Positions 1 to 8,622 of a stretch of DNA of 64,000 nucleotides are shown here, piece by piece. Source of the DNA: Ornithinibacillus gellani (GTDB lineage: Bacteria > Bacillota > Bacilli > Bacillales > Amphibacillaceae); assembly GCF_003730295.1 (NCBI RefSeq), contig NZ_QTSZ01000053.1:62001-126000 (forward strand), in the 5' to 3' direction. Numbering within the stretch: position 1 is the first letter of the stretch; each line of letters opens with the position of its first letter. Under the pieces are notes generated by a model, which was not told the origin of the DNA, ran no database searches, and worked only from the letters and a program-made list of their open reading frames with translations. A program made the position numbers and the translations under genes.

Positions 1-523
1 TTAGCTCAGATATTCGTTCATTTGCTACCGCAAGCTGTCCCTCTAACTGTTCACGATTGTTTCGATTGTATAAATGAAAAGGAAGCAAAATGATTCCAAT
101 CAAGCTTAGCGTAATAAAGTGAACTTGGGGTAAAAATAATTCAATATCTATAATGAATCCAGTTGTGACTGCACCAACTGTAGAGATAATGTGAAGACCA
201 TACATGATAAAAAAGCCTGTCGTACTACGAATGTTTCCAATGAAAAATGCGGTAAACAAAGCAAAATAAACAAAACCAAATAGCAAGGTCATCACGATAT
301 TAATCATCATTTCAAAACTAAGCCACATATAGACAAGACCACTTTTAGATTTAAAGGAAAAAATATAGGAAAGAAAAAATAATGTCAATAATGTAATCCC
401 AATGGATACTTCAAAAGGGGAAGAGGATCGGAATATAAAAAAGAATGGCAGAAAACAAAAGATAATCCATGTATAAATACTGAGCCATGGATTTCTAGGG
501 AAAATACTATACCATTTATGCAT
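1..523 (-). CDS. desK: Sensor histidine kinase DesK, N-terminal part (cut by window edge)
   Basis: Reading leftward from an ATG at 523 there are 174 open codons to the window edge; the kinase domain lies outside. The visible part is almost entirely membrane segments (about five) followed by a charged linker starting LYNRNNREQLEGQLAVANEY. Short stretches such as FFIGNIRSTTGFFIMYGLH, and the start MHKWYSIFPRNPW, resemble B. subtilis DesK, the membrane-thickness sensor that controls the acyl-lipid desaturase through DesR. The des gene lies directly upstream on the same strand, the same order as the B. subtilis des-desK-desR operon. Here a repeat element sits between des and desK. The assignment rests on remembered family sequence plus context; the catalytic domain cannot be checked. 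Confidence 0.8.
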   Translation of the reverse strand, partial: MHKWYSIFPRNPWLSIYTWIIFCFLPFFFIFRSSSPFEVSIGITLLTLFFLSYIFSFKSKSGLVYMWLSFEMMINIVMTLLFGFVYFALFTAFFIGNIRSTTGFFIMYGLHIISTVGAVTTGFIIDIELFLPQVHFITLSLIGIILLPFHLYNRNNREQLEGQLAVANERISEL

Positions 524-611
524 CCTATTCACCTGCTTTCCTGTAACTATTCCATTGTAGCACCTAGACAGTTAAACAGCCATCACGGATTGGATGGCTG
601 TTGGGCTTTAT

Positions 612-762
612 CACAGATTAACTGGCTGTAAGCCCCCCCACATCAAGCATAATTGTTGATATCAAGAATGGTAAGTGGTGGATCAACAGCCAGTAAAGGC
701 CTGATTGGTTCAACTAACAATCAGTGGGGAAGTGCAAAAGCCCCCACAGATTGAAGTTTCAC
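612..762 (+). mobile_element. Structured repeat copy 1, IS605-derived (PATE-like)
   Basis: A 151-nt element preceded by TTTAT (607-611). The left module pairs ACTGGCTGT with ACAGCCAGT and a C-rich run with a G-rich run. The right module has CTGATTG/CAATCAG and then CAATCAGTGGGG against CCCCAC-GATTG, which cannot both form at once. It ends in GAAGTTTCAC one base before the stop codon of des. Related copies lie near 5564, 17768, 31149 and 55228. Reading it as a deletion derivative of an IS200/IS605 element, with an omega-RNA-like right end, is an inference from the fixed 5-nt left flank and the subterminal palindromes. Confidence 0.7.
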
Positions 763-763
763 T

Positions 764-1825
764 TTATTTCGTTTGGATTCTTGTTGATGTTGCTGATTTT
801 ATCGCTGTTTTAATCGATAATGCAGAACGTTTTTTCCGTTGATGGAAGTCTTTGAAGGTTATAAACGCTTTTTGTTCTGGATCATATAAACGATAGCGCA
901 AGGAATCCAAGCTTGTTTTGATTGTAATGGTCGTTGCGTATTGCAGTGGCGGTGTAGATTCATGCGCCGCTTCTAAATGGTAATTGGGTACACGTGGTGC
1001 CAAATGATGGACATGGTGATACCCGATATTGCCGCTCAACCATTGTAAAATTTTTGGAAGCTGATAGTAGGAGCTTCCATCTACAGCAGCTTTTACATAA
1101 TTCCATTCAGACTCTTCTTCAAAATAAGAGTCCTCAAAGGTATGTTGAATATAAAATAACCAAATTCCAAGTGCTGCTGCAACATATAACGAAATGCCAT
1201 GGACTAGTAATACTGCTTGCCAACCTAACGTCCAGACTAACGTTGCAAATATAATCACCAGTGCTACATTAATAAAATAGGTATTATACTTTTCTTTTTT
1301 TCTAGCATCTTTTCGATTGATCCGGTTGGAAACGAGTACCAAGTATAGTGGGCCAAGTCCGAACATAACGAATGGATTACGATACAGTCGGTAAGCGAGT
1401 TTTTGCCATTTGGTTGCACTGTCATATTCAGCAACCGTCATCACCCAAATATCACCGACTCCACGTTTATCCAGATTGGAGCTTGATGCGTGATGAATTG
1501 CATGCTCCCTTTTCCACTTTTCATATGGAAATAATGTAATAATCCCCGTAATGGTGCCAAGTAAATTGTTTTTCTTGCTATTTTGGTAAAAGGACCCATG
1601 TGTACAATCATGAAAAATAATAAAGCTTCGGACGATAAAACCAGAGGCAACCAAAGCGAGACCGATTGTTAACCAGACAGAAATAGATAGGCTAAGGTAA
1701 GCGGCAGTCCAAAGTAATAATAGTGGTGGAATGGTATTGAATAGTTGTACTGTACTTTTTTTAAGATTGGCGTGTGCAAATGGTTTTACACTTTTATGAA
1801 GAGAAACCGTTTTTTCCTTTGACAT
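764..1825 (-). CDS. des: Acyl-lipid (fatty acid) desaturase
   Basis: A membrane di-iron desaturase that introduces a double bond into acyl chains of membrane lipids, used for cold adaptation. All three histidine boxes are visible: HDCTHGS near residue 72, HAIHH near 108 and HHVHH near 270, plus an extra HTFED. Hydrophobic segments lie near residues 35-65 and 185-225, as expected for four membrane spans. Length is about 353 residues, normal for the family. I start at the ATG at 1825 because GGAGG lies 8 nt before it; an in-frame TTG five codons earlier lies inside that ribosome binding site. The gene is divergent from nothing nearby; desK follows on the same strand. An operator-like region lies upstream (1896-1922). 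Confidence 0.92.
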   Translation of the reverse strand: MSKEKTVSLHKSVKPFAHANLKKSTVQLFNTIPPLLLLWTAAYLSLSISVWLTIGLALVASGFIVRSFIIFHDCTHGSFYQNSKKNNLLGTITGIITLFPYEKWKREHAIHHASSSNLDKRGVGDIWVMTVAEYDSATKWQKLAYRLYRNPFVMFGLGPLYLVLVSNRINRKDARKKEKYNTYFINVALVIIFATLVWTLGWQAVLLVHGISLYVAAALGIWLFYIQHTFEDSYFEEESEWNYVKAAVDGSSYYQLPKILQWLSGNIGYHHVHHLAPRVPNYHLEAAHESTPPLQYATTITIKTSLDSLRYRLYDPEQKAFITFKDFHQRKKRSALSIKTAIKSATSTRIQTK

Positions 1826-1895
1826 ACATTCAGCCTCCAAAATATTTTCTCTTCATCATTATAAAGAAAAAATAGGAAGCTGATTAGACACAGAT

Positions 1896-1922
1896 GTCAT
1901 GACTTACACCTGACAAATGTCA
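1896..1922 (-). promoter_or_regulatory. Putative DesR operator before des
   Basis: Two inverted repeats lie 70-100 nt upstream of des: GTCATGAC (1896-1903) and TGACA-AA-TGTCA (1911-1922). B. subtilis Pdes carries similar TCATGAC-type DesR boxes upstream of a weak -35. A TATAAT-like -10 on the minus strand is at 1858-1863 with no good -35, as expected for an activator-dependent promoter. Confidence 0.5.
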
Positions 1923-2004
1923 TCTTTTTCGGAAAAAAATCCACTCGCATGGAAAATTGCGAATGGATGATCCTTGTCAGAGAGACAGGTATCGTGATAG
2001 GTGT

Positions 2005-3921
2005 TCAAATCGATTGCAGTAGCAGCTTTTTAAGTAATGGTGAAAACTGTGCAGTAAGCTCTGATAAATCTGTGATCATCATTCGTTCTTTCCTATAGAT
2101 ACTCTTCATCATGGAATCGTCACGTTCAGACAGGTCACCATCTGCTAAAAAAATGCCAATCGTATGAATCCCACGTTTTCTAGCTAGTAGGACCGCCTCA
2201 TGGGTATCAACAATTCCATTCTCCTGATAATTGGCTGCGGCTGGTTCGCCATCTGTAAATACAAGGAGAAATTTATGCTTTTCCCGTTGCTCAAGTAACT
2301 CCTCTTGTGCTATCCGAATACTAAATCCATCTCGGTTATCCTCTTCGGCCTCTAGCTGCATAATCTGAGGGCCATTGGATTGATAATGGCTATCCTGAAA
2401 CGTGTGGATACGATGGAAATAATTCGGTTGTTCCTCTGCATTGACTGCAAGTGCATCCTCCCAAAATCCAGTAATCGCATGTGGGATTTTTAATCGCTGC
2501 AGTACTTCATGGAAAAGGACAATGGCTTGTTTCGTTTGATCCATTTTTGAATGCATAGAAGCAGAGCAGTCAACTAGCAAGGAAAACACTGCATCTAATT
2601 CCTTCGATTCATTATCTTTTTTATAAAATATATGTCGTTCTTGTTCGATGACGAGAGGCAGTAACTTTTTAGATAATCTACCGAAAAGTAATGCATCTCT
2701 ACTCGTATTGCGTTTATGTTCCATGGCTTTTTCAATTGTAACAGCGAGTGTCCGTTGATAGGCTTCAATCTGATCCTTGTAGTCAGCATATCGTTCGATA
2801 TCTTCCGGACTTGGTGTATCGGCAAAACGATCGATTGCTACTGCAAGACGATTATCTTCTCCATATGCCGAGGTTTCGTTCCCAACTTCGGAATCATTGG
2901 CTTTCTTTTCTAATGTCTCGAGCTCGGAATAATCCTGTTGTTTGCTTTTGCCAGATTTACCTTGCATGGATGCCATCGCTTGATCACCGTCTTCTGTATC
3001 TCTTGCGCCATCTCCAATTAATGTTGTCTTCGTTCCTTGTTCGATGTCAAATTGTAAAAATGTTTGGTTCCTGTCTTCATTTTTTGTCTCTTGATGCCAA
3101 GTTGAAAAGGTTTCTTCAAATACTTCATTTTTATCTGCATCCACCTCCTGCTCATCCTCATTTGCTAACGGGTCGGTTCTTGTCAGCTCGTCAAATAATG
3201 TTTGTCTTTGATAGGCATGGATGTGACCAATGGGAGGGACGAGATATTCATTCAGCATATCCTTATGGTAAATAGGAGCTAAATGTGAAAGTATACGCTC
3301 CATAGCTTTTACAATATCGAAGGTTGATGCTGCTTCGAAAATCGTATAAAGCTCTGATGCGACCAACTCAGCAGAATCAAGCTGTGTTGGATTGGAGTGT
3401 GGGAAGTCAGGGTCTGGATGATTTGCCTGCAACTTTAAAAACAGCAAACAAAACAATTCATCAAGAGCCAGGCTTCTTGTCGCATTGGCTGTACGTTGTT
3501 TATTGAAATAGTCGTATAAATAATGTCGTCGAACCGAAAAAGCAACTGCTGTTCCAGGACGTTCCTTTTTTATCAATTCTTCCAGACGAATATTTTCCAA
3601 AAGCGTAAACAGTTGGATCCCAAGCCGAGGCAAATGACTTTCTTCCAGTGATTTCATAAAGTCCTGTGTCGCTGAAAGATCGGTATGACGATAGGTACCG
3701 ATTGTACGTAAAAATACATCTGTTTTTAGCCCAGCATCTGTTATCTGTGGTTGATTATTTTCCCAAAAAGTGCTGGCTGTAACTTGCATGTTTACGATAT
3801 CGATATAAGAACCAAGTGTATACATAAAGTGTAGGGCAGGTTCCTTGGATAAGATTGCCGTTAAATCCTGCAGCTGTAAATACATTTCTGTATTAACGGT
3901 GTCTTCATGGAAGCGAAACAT
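2005..3921 (-). CDS. VWA-domain protein, YojO/NorD-like MoxR partner
   Basis: A 638-residue protein with a long acidic middle region and a C-terminal von Willebrand A domain. The metal-binding MIDAS motif is LLVDCSASMHSKMDQTK near residue 450, followed by VFTDGEPAAAN. Such proteins act with a MoxR-type AAA+ ATPase to assemble or activate another complex. B. subtilis YojO, about this length and encoded just after YojN, is the closest match I recall. The target complex is unknown; the annotated link to nitric oxide reductase in homologues is weak, and no reductase gene is nearby. The ATG at 3921 has AGGTG upstream. It follows the ATPase gene after 14 nt, so the two are almost certainly co-transcribed. 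Confidence 0.8.
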   Translation of the reverse strand: MFRFHEDTVNTEMYLQLQDLTAILSKEPALHFMYTLGSYIDIVNMQVTASTFWENNQPQITDAGLKTDVFLRTIGTYRHTDLSATQDFMKSLEESHLPRLGIQLFTLLENIRLEELIKKERPGTAVAFSVRRHYLYDYFNKQRTANATRSLALDELFCLLFLKLQANHPDPDFPHSNPTQLDSAELVASELYTIFEAASTFDIVKAMERILSHLAPIYHKDMLNEYLVPPIGHIHAYQRQTLFDELTRTDPLANEDEQEVDADKNEVFEETFSTWHQETKNEDRNQTFLQFDIEQGTKTTLIGDGARDTEDGDQAMASMQGKSGKSKQQDYSELETLEKKANDSEVGNETSAYGEDNRLAVAIDRFADTPSPEDIERYADYKDQIEAYQRTLAVTIEKAMEHKRNTSRDALLFGRLSKKLLPLVIEQERHIFYKKDNESKELDAVFSLLVDCSASMHSKMDQTKQAIVLFHEVLQRLKIPHAITGFWEDALAVNAEEQPNYFHRIHTFQDSHYQSNGPQIMQLEAEEDNRDGFSIRIAQEELLEQREKHKFLLVFTDGEPAAANYQENGIVDTHEAVLLARKRGIHTIGIFLADGDLSERDDSMMKSIYRKERMMITDLSELTAQFSPLLKKLLLQSI

Positions 3922-3935
3922 GGTTGTTCACCTCA

Positions 3936-4808
3936 CTAAAATAATGTTTCGACTATATTTTTTACAAAGCTTTTTTCTCGATCCTCGTCCAGTTTTTCCA
4001 CGATGGCGCGATGAATGGCACGTGCTGGCGGGATGTATGCACTTAAATCGCATGCATCCAACAGTGCACGAATGGAGGCTGCGTCTTCCGCAAGTCGACC
4101 GTCTGTTGTTGCACGAACGAGATCTGCAGATAATTGAACAAAGCGTTGAATGTATGTGTCATCTTGTAGGGCTGTGCTTTGTTTTATTAATTCTGCTAAT
4201 TGTTCTCCTTGTATATACGGTACGTCTATGATGATAAATCGATTCTTTAATGCCTCGTTCAATGGGACTGTACCGATATAACCTTCGTTAATTGCCGCAA
4301 TGGTTCGAAAGCTTGATTTTGCAGTAATGACATCATTGGTAAATGGATTGGTAACGGTTCTGCGATAGTCGAGCACCCCATTTAATAATGGCAATGTTTC
4401 TGGTTTAGCCATGTTGATTTCATCAATATATAAAAATCTGCCATTGGTCATTGCTTTAGTGACAGGACCAGGTATAAATGTGATTTGTTGTTTTTGGTCT
4501 TCATCATATGAAAGGGTTTTAAACCCAAGCAGACTTTCCGCATCCAAATCAATGGAGCAATTCACACTTTCCATTGCTTGTTGGAAGCGGACTGTTAGTG
4601 CTTCAGCAAATTTTGTTTTACCAGTACCGGTCGGCCCTTTTAATAATAAATTTTTACCCATGGCTAGAGCTACAATCGCATCCTCCATCAGACTTTGATC
4701 CGGTGGAATATATGTTGTTGCCTGATTATTATTCACATGTTGTGGTAAGCGCTGTTGTTGATAGTCTTCTAACAGCGTCTTTGTTTTTGTCGAAAAATGA
4801 TTATTCAT
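3936..4808 (-). CDS. MoxR-family AAA+ ATPase (YojN-like)
   Basis: A 290-residue AAA+ ATPase. Walker A is GPTGTGKTKFAE near residue 57; Walker B is FLYIDEINMAKPE. The sensor region includes FRTIAAINEGY, and the arginine-bearing NRFIIIDVPY follows. MoxR proteins remodel a partner complex using a VWA protein as adaptor; that partner is the next gene downstream. I place the start at the ATG at 4808 because GAAAGGAG lies 7 nt upstream; an in-frame ATG eight codons earlier would put the ribosome binding site inside the gene. First gene of a two-gene operon, divergent from csp. Confidence 0.85.
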   Translation of the reverse strand: MNNHFSTKTKTLLEDYQQQRLPQHVNNNQATTYIPPDQSLMEDAIVALAMGKNLLLKGPTGTGKTKFAEALTVRFQQAMESVNCSIDLDAESLLGFKTLSYDEDQKQQITFIPGPVTKAMTNGRFLYIDEINMAKPETLPLLNGVLDYRRTVTNPFTNDVITAKSSFRTIAAINEGYIGTVPLNEALKNRFIIIDVPYIQGEQLAELIKQSTALQDDTYIQRFVQLSADLVRATTDGRLAEDAASIRALLDACDLSAYIPPARAIHRAIVEKLDEDREKSFVKNIVETLF

Positions 4809-5006
4809 TCGTTTGACTCCTTTCTCATTCATTTTAAGCTTGAAACGAGGTAGAAACCAAGCAGAACGATTCAGAAATGGAAGGAAGCATTTGATTTATA
4901 GATGGCCATGTATAGAACTTGCAGTATTATGCCATACTAAGATAGCGTGGGTAGCTACAAGTAGTTTACCCAATATGTATGAATAGAGATTGGGAGGAAA
5001 CAAATC

Positions 5007-5207
5007 GTGGAGCAAGGTACTGTAAAGTGGTTCAACGCGGATAAAGGATTTGGCTTTATCGAACGCGAAGGACAGGAAGATGTATTCGTTCATTTTTCGG
5101 CAATTCAAAGTGAAGGCTTTAAATCACTGGACGAAGGAGATCGTGTCAGCTTTGATGTCGAAACTGGCCAGCGAGGACCACAGGCTGCAAATGTACAAAA
5201 ATTGTAG
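5007..5207 (+). CDS. csp: Cold-shock protein, Csp family
   Basis: A 66-residue single cold-shock domain that binds single-stranded RNA and DNA as a chaperone. RNP1 is KGFGFIER and RNP2 is VFVHFSAIQ, both intact; the first residues [11 protein letters not shown] are typical. Start codon is GTG at 5007 with GGGAGG 8 nt upstream. Acidic C-terminal half, usual length. It stands alone and ends in a strong terminator. Confidence 0.95.
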   Translation: MEQGTVKWFNADKGFGFIEREGQEDVFVHFSAIQSEGFKSLDEGDRVSFDVETGQRGPQAANVQKL

Positions 5208-5218
5208 TTGATGATTTA

Positions 5219-5245
5219 AAAACCAGGGGGAGCCCTGGTTTTTTT
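5219..5245 (+). terminator. Terminator of csp
   Basis: AAACCAGGG and CCCTGGTTT flank a GGAG loop and are followed by a run of T. Confidence 0.9.
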
Positions 5246-5343
5246 ACTTTTAATCCATATCATGGTTGCATTTTTTAAGAAAAAATAGTTTTACATATTC
5301 ATTTGCTTCTGCTGCATGTTAATTGGATGATTTCGTATGTATA

Positions 5344-5448
5344 CTAAATAGTAACCATAACAATACGGACATTGGTAATGCGGTTGATTAATTCTGTTTG
5401 TTTTTTCGTTGGATAGATACGAAAGCTATAGGCTTTATGAACAAGCAT
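5344..5448 (-). pseudogene. TnpB N-terminal remnant (IS200/IS605 family)
   Basis: From an ATG at 5448, preceded by AAGGAAGG, 34 codons read MLVHKAYSFRIYPTKKQ followed by TELINRITN, then a stop at 5344. HKAY-FRIYPTKKQ is the classic start of TnpB, the RNA-guided nuclease of IS605-type transposons, normally about 370-400 residues. The rest is missing, so this is a broken relic. A 36-codon open frame overlapping its start cannot be assigned. The remainder of the non-coding stretch 5246-5559 shows nothing else that I recognise. Confidence 0.7.
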
Positions 5449-5563
5449 GATATCCTTCCTTTAACAGGATCGTTTGTTCTATTACATCATGCAAATACTG
5501 TTCAGACAACATTTTCAGGAGAATAATTAATCGTTTCATGTCCACATTTCAATTGTTAATTAT

Positions 5564-5711
5564 CCCGCCTTAACGGGCAGTAATACCCCCACCTCAAGAT
5601 TTTAAGATGAAACAAAAAGATAAGTGGGGATCAACTATCCGTAAAGGCCTGATTGGTTCAACTAACAATCAGTGGAGGAAGTGCAAAAACCCCCACTGAT
5701 TGAAGTTTCAC
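5564..5711 (+). mobile_element. Structured repeat copy 2, divergent subtype
   Basis: Same layout as copy 1, but the left stem is ACGG--AGT against ACT--CCGT, so both arms changed together. The right module is near-identical: CAATCAGTGGAGG against CCCCCACTGATTG. It follows ATTAT rather than TTTAT and ends in GAAGTTTCAC one base before the stop codon of the SRPBCC gene. A TnpB remnant lies about 110 nt to its left. Confidence 0.65.
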
Positions 5712-5712
5712 T

Positions 5713-6180
5713 CTATGCTTCCTCAGCTTCGTTTTCTACAACAAATTTTAACTGCTCAAATTGTTCCTGATATATAAATTTAGTTGTCCAGCCTAACAGC
5801 TTCGTCATCAACCAGTAAAATCCGTTTTTTGGAATGATACTTGCCTCGACAACTAACTTTGTTCCGCCATTCATAGGGGCAAGCTGATAGCTAGCAATAC
5901 TCGTGCCTTCCTTTGATTCCGCATGCACCACAACCTTATAGGGCGGATCTATTTCGACCAGTTTACTAGCGACTTTAATCGTCTTTTTGTCAAACCGTTG
6001 AACACTTGTAAAGGTCGTTCCCGGTTTCATTAGCCGATAGTCGTCTGGATTTTCATATATATTTTCGACAAGCATGGAATTCCAGCGTAATATTTTTTCA
6101 TCATGATTAACATATTCAAAAACAGTTTCAATTGGTGCAAAAATAATTTCCTCATAACGATATACAGTAATTTCTTTCAT
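5713..6180 (-). CDS. SRPBCC-family protein
   Basis: A 155-residue soluble protein of the START/polyketide-cyclase-like SRPBCC fold, which binds hydrophobic ligands in a central cavity. The start MKEITVYRYEEIIFAPIETV, the following VFEYVNHDEKILRWNS and the C-terminal helix with GWTTKFIYQEQFEQLKFVVE are typical of the family. No catalytic residues can be named. It is a single gene; GAGGTCGAG precedes the ATG at 6180. The end abuts repeat copy 2. Ligand and role are unknown. Confidence 0.75.
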   Translation of the reverse strand: MKEITVYRYEEIIFAPIETVFEYVNHDEKILRWNSMLVENIYENPDDYRLMKPGTTFTSVQRFDKKTIKVASKLVEIDPPYKVVVHAESKEGTSIASYQLAPMNGGTKLVVEASIIPKNGFYWLMTKLLGWTTKFIYQEQFEQLKFVVENEAEEA

Positions 6181-6254
6181 CTCTCGACCTCTATTTTTCT
6201 ATAAGCTAAATTGATTATAATCGAAGGCCTTCCATTTGGGAAGATAGAATATGC

Positions 6255-6893
6255 ATGATGAAGTTACTTCGTGAAACACTATGGAAAAAGGAAGTGACAG
6301 ACATGGAAGATGCGTGTATTCGATTGTGGTCGGAAGATACCGTTCCAGCGGATGAAGTAGGCTGTTGCCAGTGTGGTTTAATCAATCATGGTTCACGGAT
6401 GATTTGGGGAGAAGGAAATCCGCAAGCGCCGATTACCATTTTATTGGATAATCCCGGAGCTAGGGAAAACAAGGAAGGGGAATCATTTGTTTGTGGTACA
6501 AGAACTGCACTTCAGCAGGGTGCTTTGCAGGCAGGATTTCATGAAAATGATTTATACGTCACTTATGTGTTGAAACGCAGGCCAGTGAAAAAGTACGACA
6601 AGGAGAAAACACGTGCTATCTGTATGCGTCATTTACAGCAGCAATTGGATAAACATATGCCAGGGCTGATGATTTGCCTTGGAAATGTTGCTGTGCAAGC
6701 TTTTTTTCAGTCGGCAGATGTAGATGTAAAGGGTTTACGTGGACAGGTGTATGATGTGCAAGGAATCAAAACGGTTGTTGGTTATCATCCGTTAGCTGTC
6801 AGACGTAGACCGAATATGCGCAAGTTATTTGATGAGGATTGGCAATTTTACCGTACCATTTGGGCTGAGAAGTTAGGAAGGAATCAAGTGTGA
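6255..6893 (+). CDS. Uracil-DNA glycosylase superfamily protein (family 4-like)
   Basis: A 212-residue protein with the uracil-DNA glycosylase fold. LLDNPGARENKEGESFVCG aligns with motif A of family 4 enzymes (usually GEAPG-(D/E)E), and VVGYHPLAVRRRP with the His-Pro motif B. Cysteines in CCQCGL, FVCGTR, ICMRH and ICLGN could include ligands of an Fe-S cluster, as in family 4. Motif A departs from the usual sequence, so the base excised may differ. The start is uncertain: the ATG at 6255/6258 has a weak GGGAAG, while an ATG at 6303 has AGGAAG 8 nt before it. Confidence 0.7.
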   Translation: MMKLLRETLWKKEVTDMEDACIRLWSEDTVPADEVGCCQCGLINHGSRMIWGEGNPQAPITILLDNPGARENKEGESFVCGTRTALQQGALQAGFHENDLYVTYVLKRRPVKKYDKEKTRAICMRHLQQQLDKHMPGLMICLGNVAVQAFFQSADVDVKGLRGQVYDVQGIKTVVGYHPLAVRRRPNMRKLFDEDWQFYRTIWAEKLGRNQV

Positions 6894-6916
6894 TAAAAGT
6901 CGACATCACTTGATTC
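6881..6916. terminator. Hairpin between convergent genes
   Basis: GAATCAAGTG and CACTTGATTC form a 10-bp stem that overlaps the stop of the glycosylase-like gene. There is no immediate T run on either strand, so termination strength is uncertain. Confidence 0.5.
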
Positions 6917-6930
6917 CTAAACCGTATACT

Positions 6931-8622
6931 TTATTTTTTAGCTTGAACGCGGTACAAATGAATTTTCCATGGTGCTTCAGCAGTTGTAAAGGACTTTTCA
7001 AAATGAAGATGATGCTGCTGAATTGGTACAGCAGATAGAATATATTCTCCGCCAAGTTTTCTAAAAGCCGCTGTATCAATGGAGAATTGCTGTATTTCTT
7101 TCTTGCTGTGTTTGGTGAACATATAGTGCTTACCGAGCTCGCTGGAATACATATAGAGCCGACTGCCCCATGTATCAAAGTAGTTTTGCAGTGTCTTATT
7201 TTTCGCCAATTCTGGCGCAATGATAGTGCGAAAATCATGCTTATAATCAAGCGGAATGGTGTTATTATACGTGTCTAATGTGTAAAAACCATTGTACTGG
7301 GAGATGGCGGGGTGTAGGCCAATACTGGCAACCCGATATGAACTTTGGTCTTTACCAATATAATCTTGAATGTCTTTGAATAAATCCTCCGCGTAAAACT
7401 CCTTGAAGGTTGGCGTGCCAGCTTCTCTATATTTAACGTCTTCGGTTAGCTGATATAACAAGGTACATTGAGCAGCGAGCAAGAAGATGACGACCCATTT
7501 ACCTAACCGAAATTGTCTCCATAAAAATGAAAGCGCAATTGCGAAGCTGGCATACCATAGCACAGGACGCATAAAGTGAATGCGTGCAAAATTAAAGGTA
7601 TTAAATAGTGAGAAGTGATCCTTCAAAATGCGTAAGCCTTCCCAATACCATAATGCATATATAAAGGAAAACAGTGCATTTAGTATTAATAACCCAATCA
7701 TCCATTTTATATTGCTGCGAAATACCATAGCTAAAAGTAGTGTGAGCAAGACAACAGGCAGGACAATGGTTTGGTGTGCATCCAGTGCATGTGTATGTCC
7801 AACGATGAAGTTCTTTATGAATAAATCCCAGGTTTCCTGAAGATTCAGATGTCCCAGGTTCATCTCGTTACGATGCGTAGGCTCGCTATTACCGAGAAAC
7901 ATGGCATAAATCAGTAAATAATTTTTGAGTAAATATATGGTAGTCATTCCGGCAATCGCTAGAAAAAACGGAACCTGGAATTGCTTTGTACGAATCCAGT
8001 CTATCAGCCATAGGATTCCAAGCAAGGCTAGGAAAAATAAAAATGTCAGGATAAAGCTGGATAAGAACGGAATAAACAACAAGATGAACCAATAGCGCTT
8101 AGGTGTTTTCCAGCCTTGTTTACGAATCACTAAAAATGCATGTAATGCCAGCGGAATCCCGGCAATGGAAAGTACGCCAGATGGCCAAAAAGGCAGCATG
8201 GCAAAGCAAAGCGCAGCCCCAATCGGGATGACGGGATGTGTGTGTTGCTGTAGCATATGTTTTTTGAGTAAGAGATACATGCCAAAAAAAGCAACGATTC
8301 GCATGATGGTCTGACTTATCGTATAAGCAATCATTGGAGGGAACAACGCATATAACCATACCGCTCCATCCAATGCGGAAGGGAGGGCGCTTCGTGGCAA
8401 ACCATTAATCGCATACGGCAGCAATGCATCAGGACCAGCAAAAATCATGCCGCTATCTGCTAGCATTTTATACCAAACGATATTCGAGTCCAGGTTATCA
8501 TGGACTCGAATATGTGTATTTTCACCAAGTATATAGTATGGTGCGATATAACAAGCAATCACAAATAATGCTAAGAATATTAGTTTATTGGTTGTAAAAA
8601 ACTTGGATACTTTTAATGACAT
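6931..8622 (-). CDS. Multi-pass membrane glycosyltransferase-like protein (YkoS/DUF6044-like)
   Basis: About 563 residues with roughly a dozen hydrophobic segments and a C-terminal extracellular-type region. After the first span comes GENTHIRVHDNLDSNIVWYK, an acidic loop of the kind seen in GT-C glycosyltransferases that take sugars from polyprenyl phosphate. B. subtilis YkoS, partner of the GT2 enzyme YkoT, is the nearest relative I recall. Last gene of the sugar operon; it overlaps the transaminase gene by 38 nt. I choose the ATG at 8622 because AGAGG lies about 9 nt before it; ATGs at 8643-8631 overlap that site. Proposed job: transfer of the modified sugar to a wall polymer. This is inferred from context. 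Confidence 0.65.
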   Translation of the reverse strand: MSLKVSKFFTTNKLIFLALFVIACYIAPYYILGENTHIRVHDNLDSNIVWYKMLADSGMIFAGPDALLPYAINGLPRSALPSALDGAVWLYALFPPMIAYTISQTIMRIVAFFGMYLLLKKHMLQQHTHPVIPIGAALCFAMLPFWPSGVLSIAGIPLALHAFLVIRKQGWKTPKRYWFILLFIPFLSSFILTFLFFLALLGILWLIDWIRTKQFQVPFFLAIAGMTTIYLLKNYLLIYAMFLGNSEPTHRNEMNLGHLNLQETWDLFIKNFIVGHTHALDAHQTIVLPVVLLTLLLAMVFRSNIKWMIGLLILNALFSFIYALWYWEGLRILKDHFSLFNTFNFARIHFMRPVLWYASFAIALSFLWRQFRLGKWVVIFLLAAQCTLLYQLTEDVKYREAGTPTFKEFYAEDLFKDIQDYIGKDQSSYRVASIGLHPAISQYNGFYTLDTYNNTIPLDYKHDFRTIIAPELAKNKTLQNYFDTWGSRLYMYSSELGKHYMFTKHSKKEIQQFSIDTAAFRKLGGEYILSAVPIQQHHLHFEKSFTTAEAPWKIHLYRVQAKK

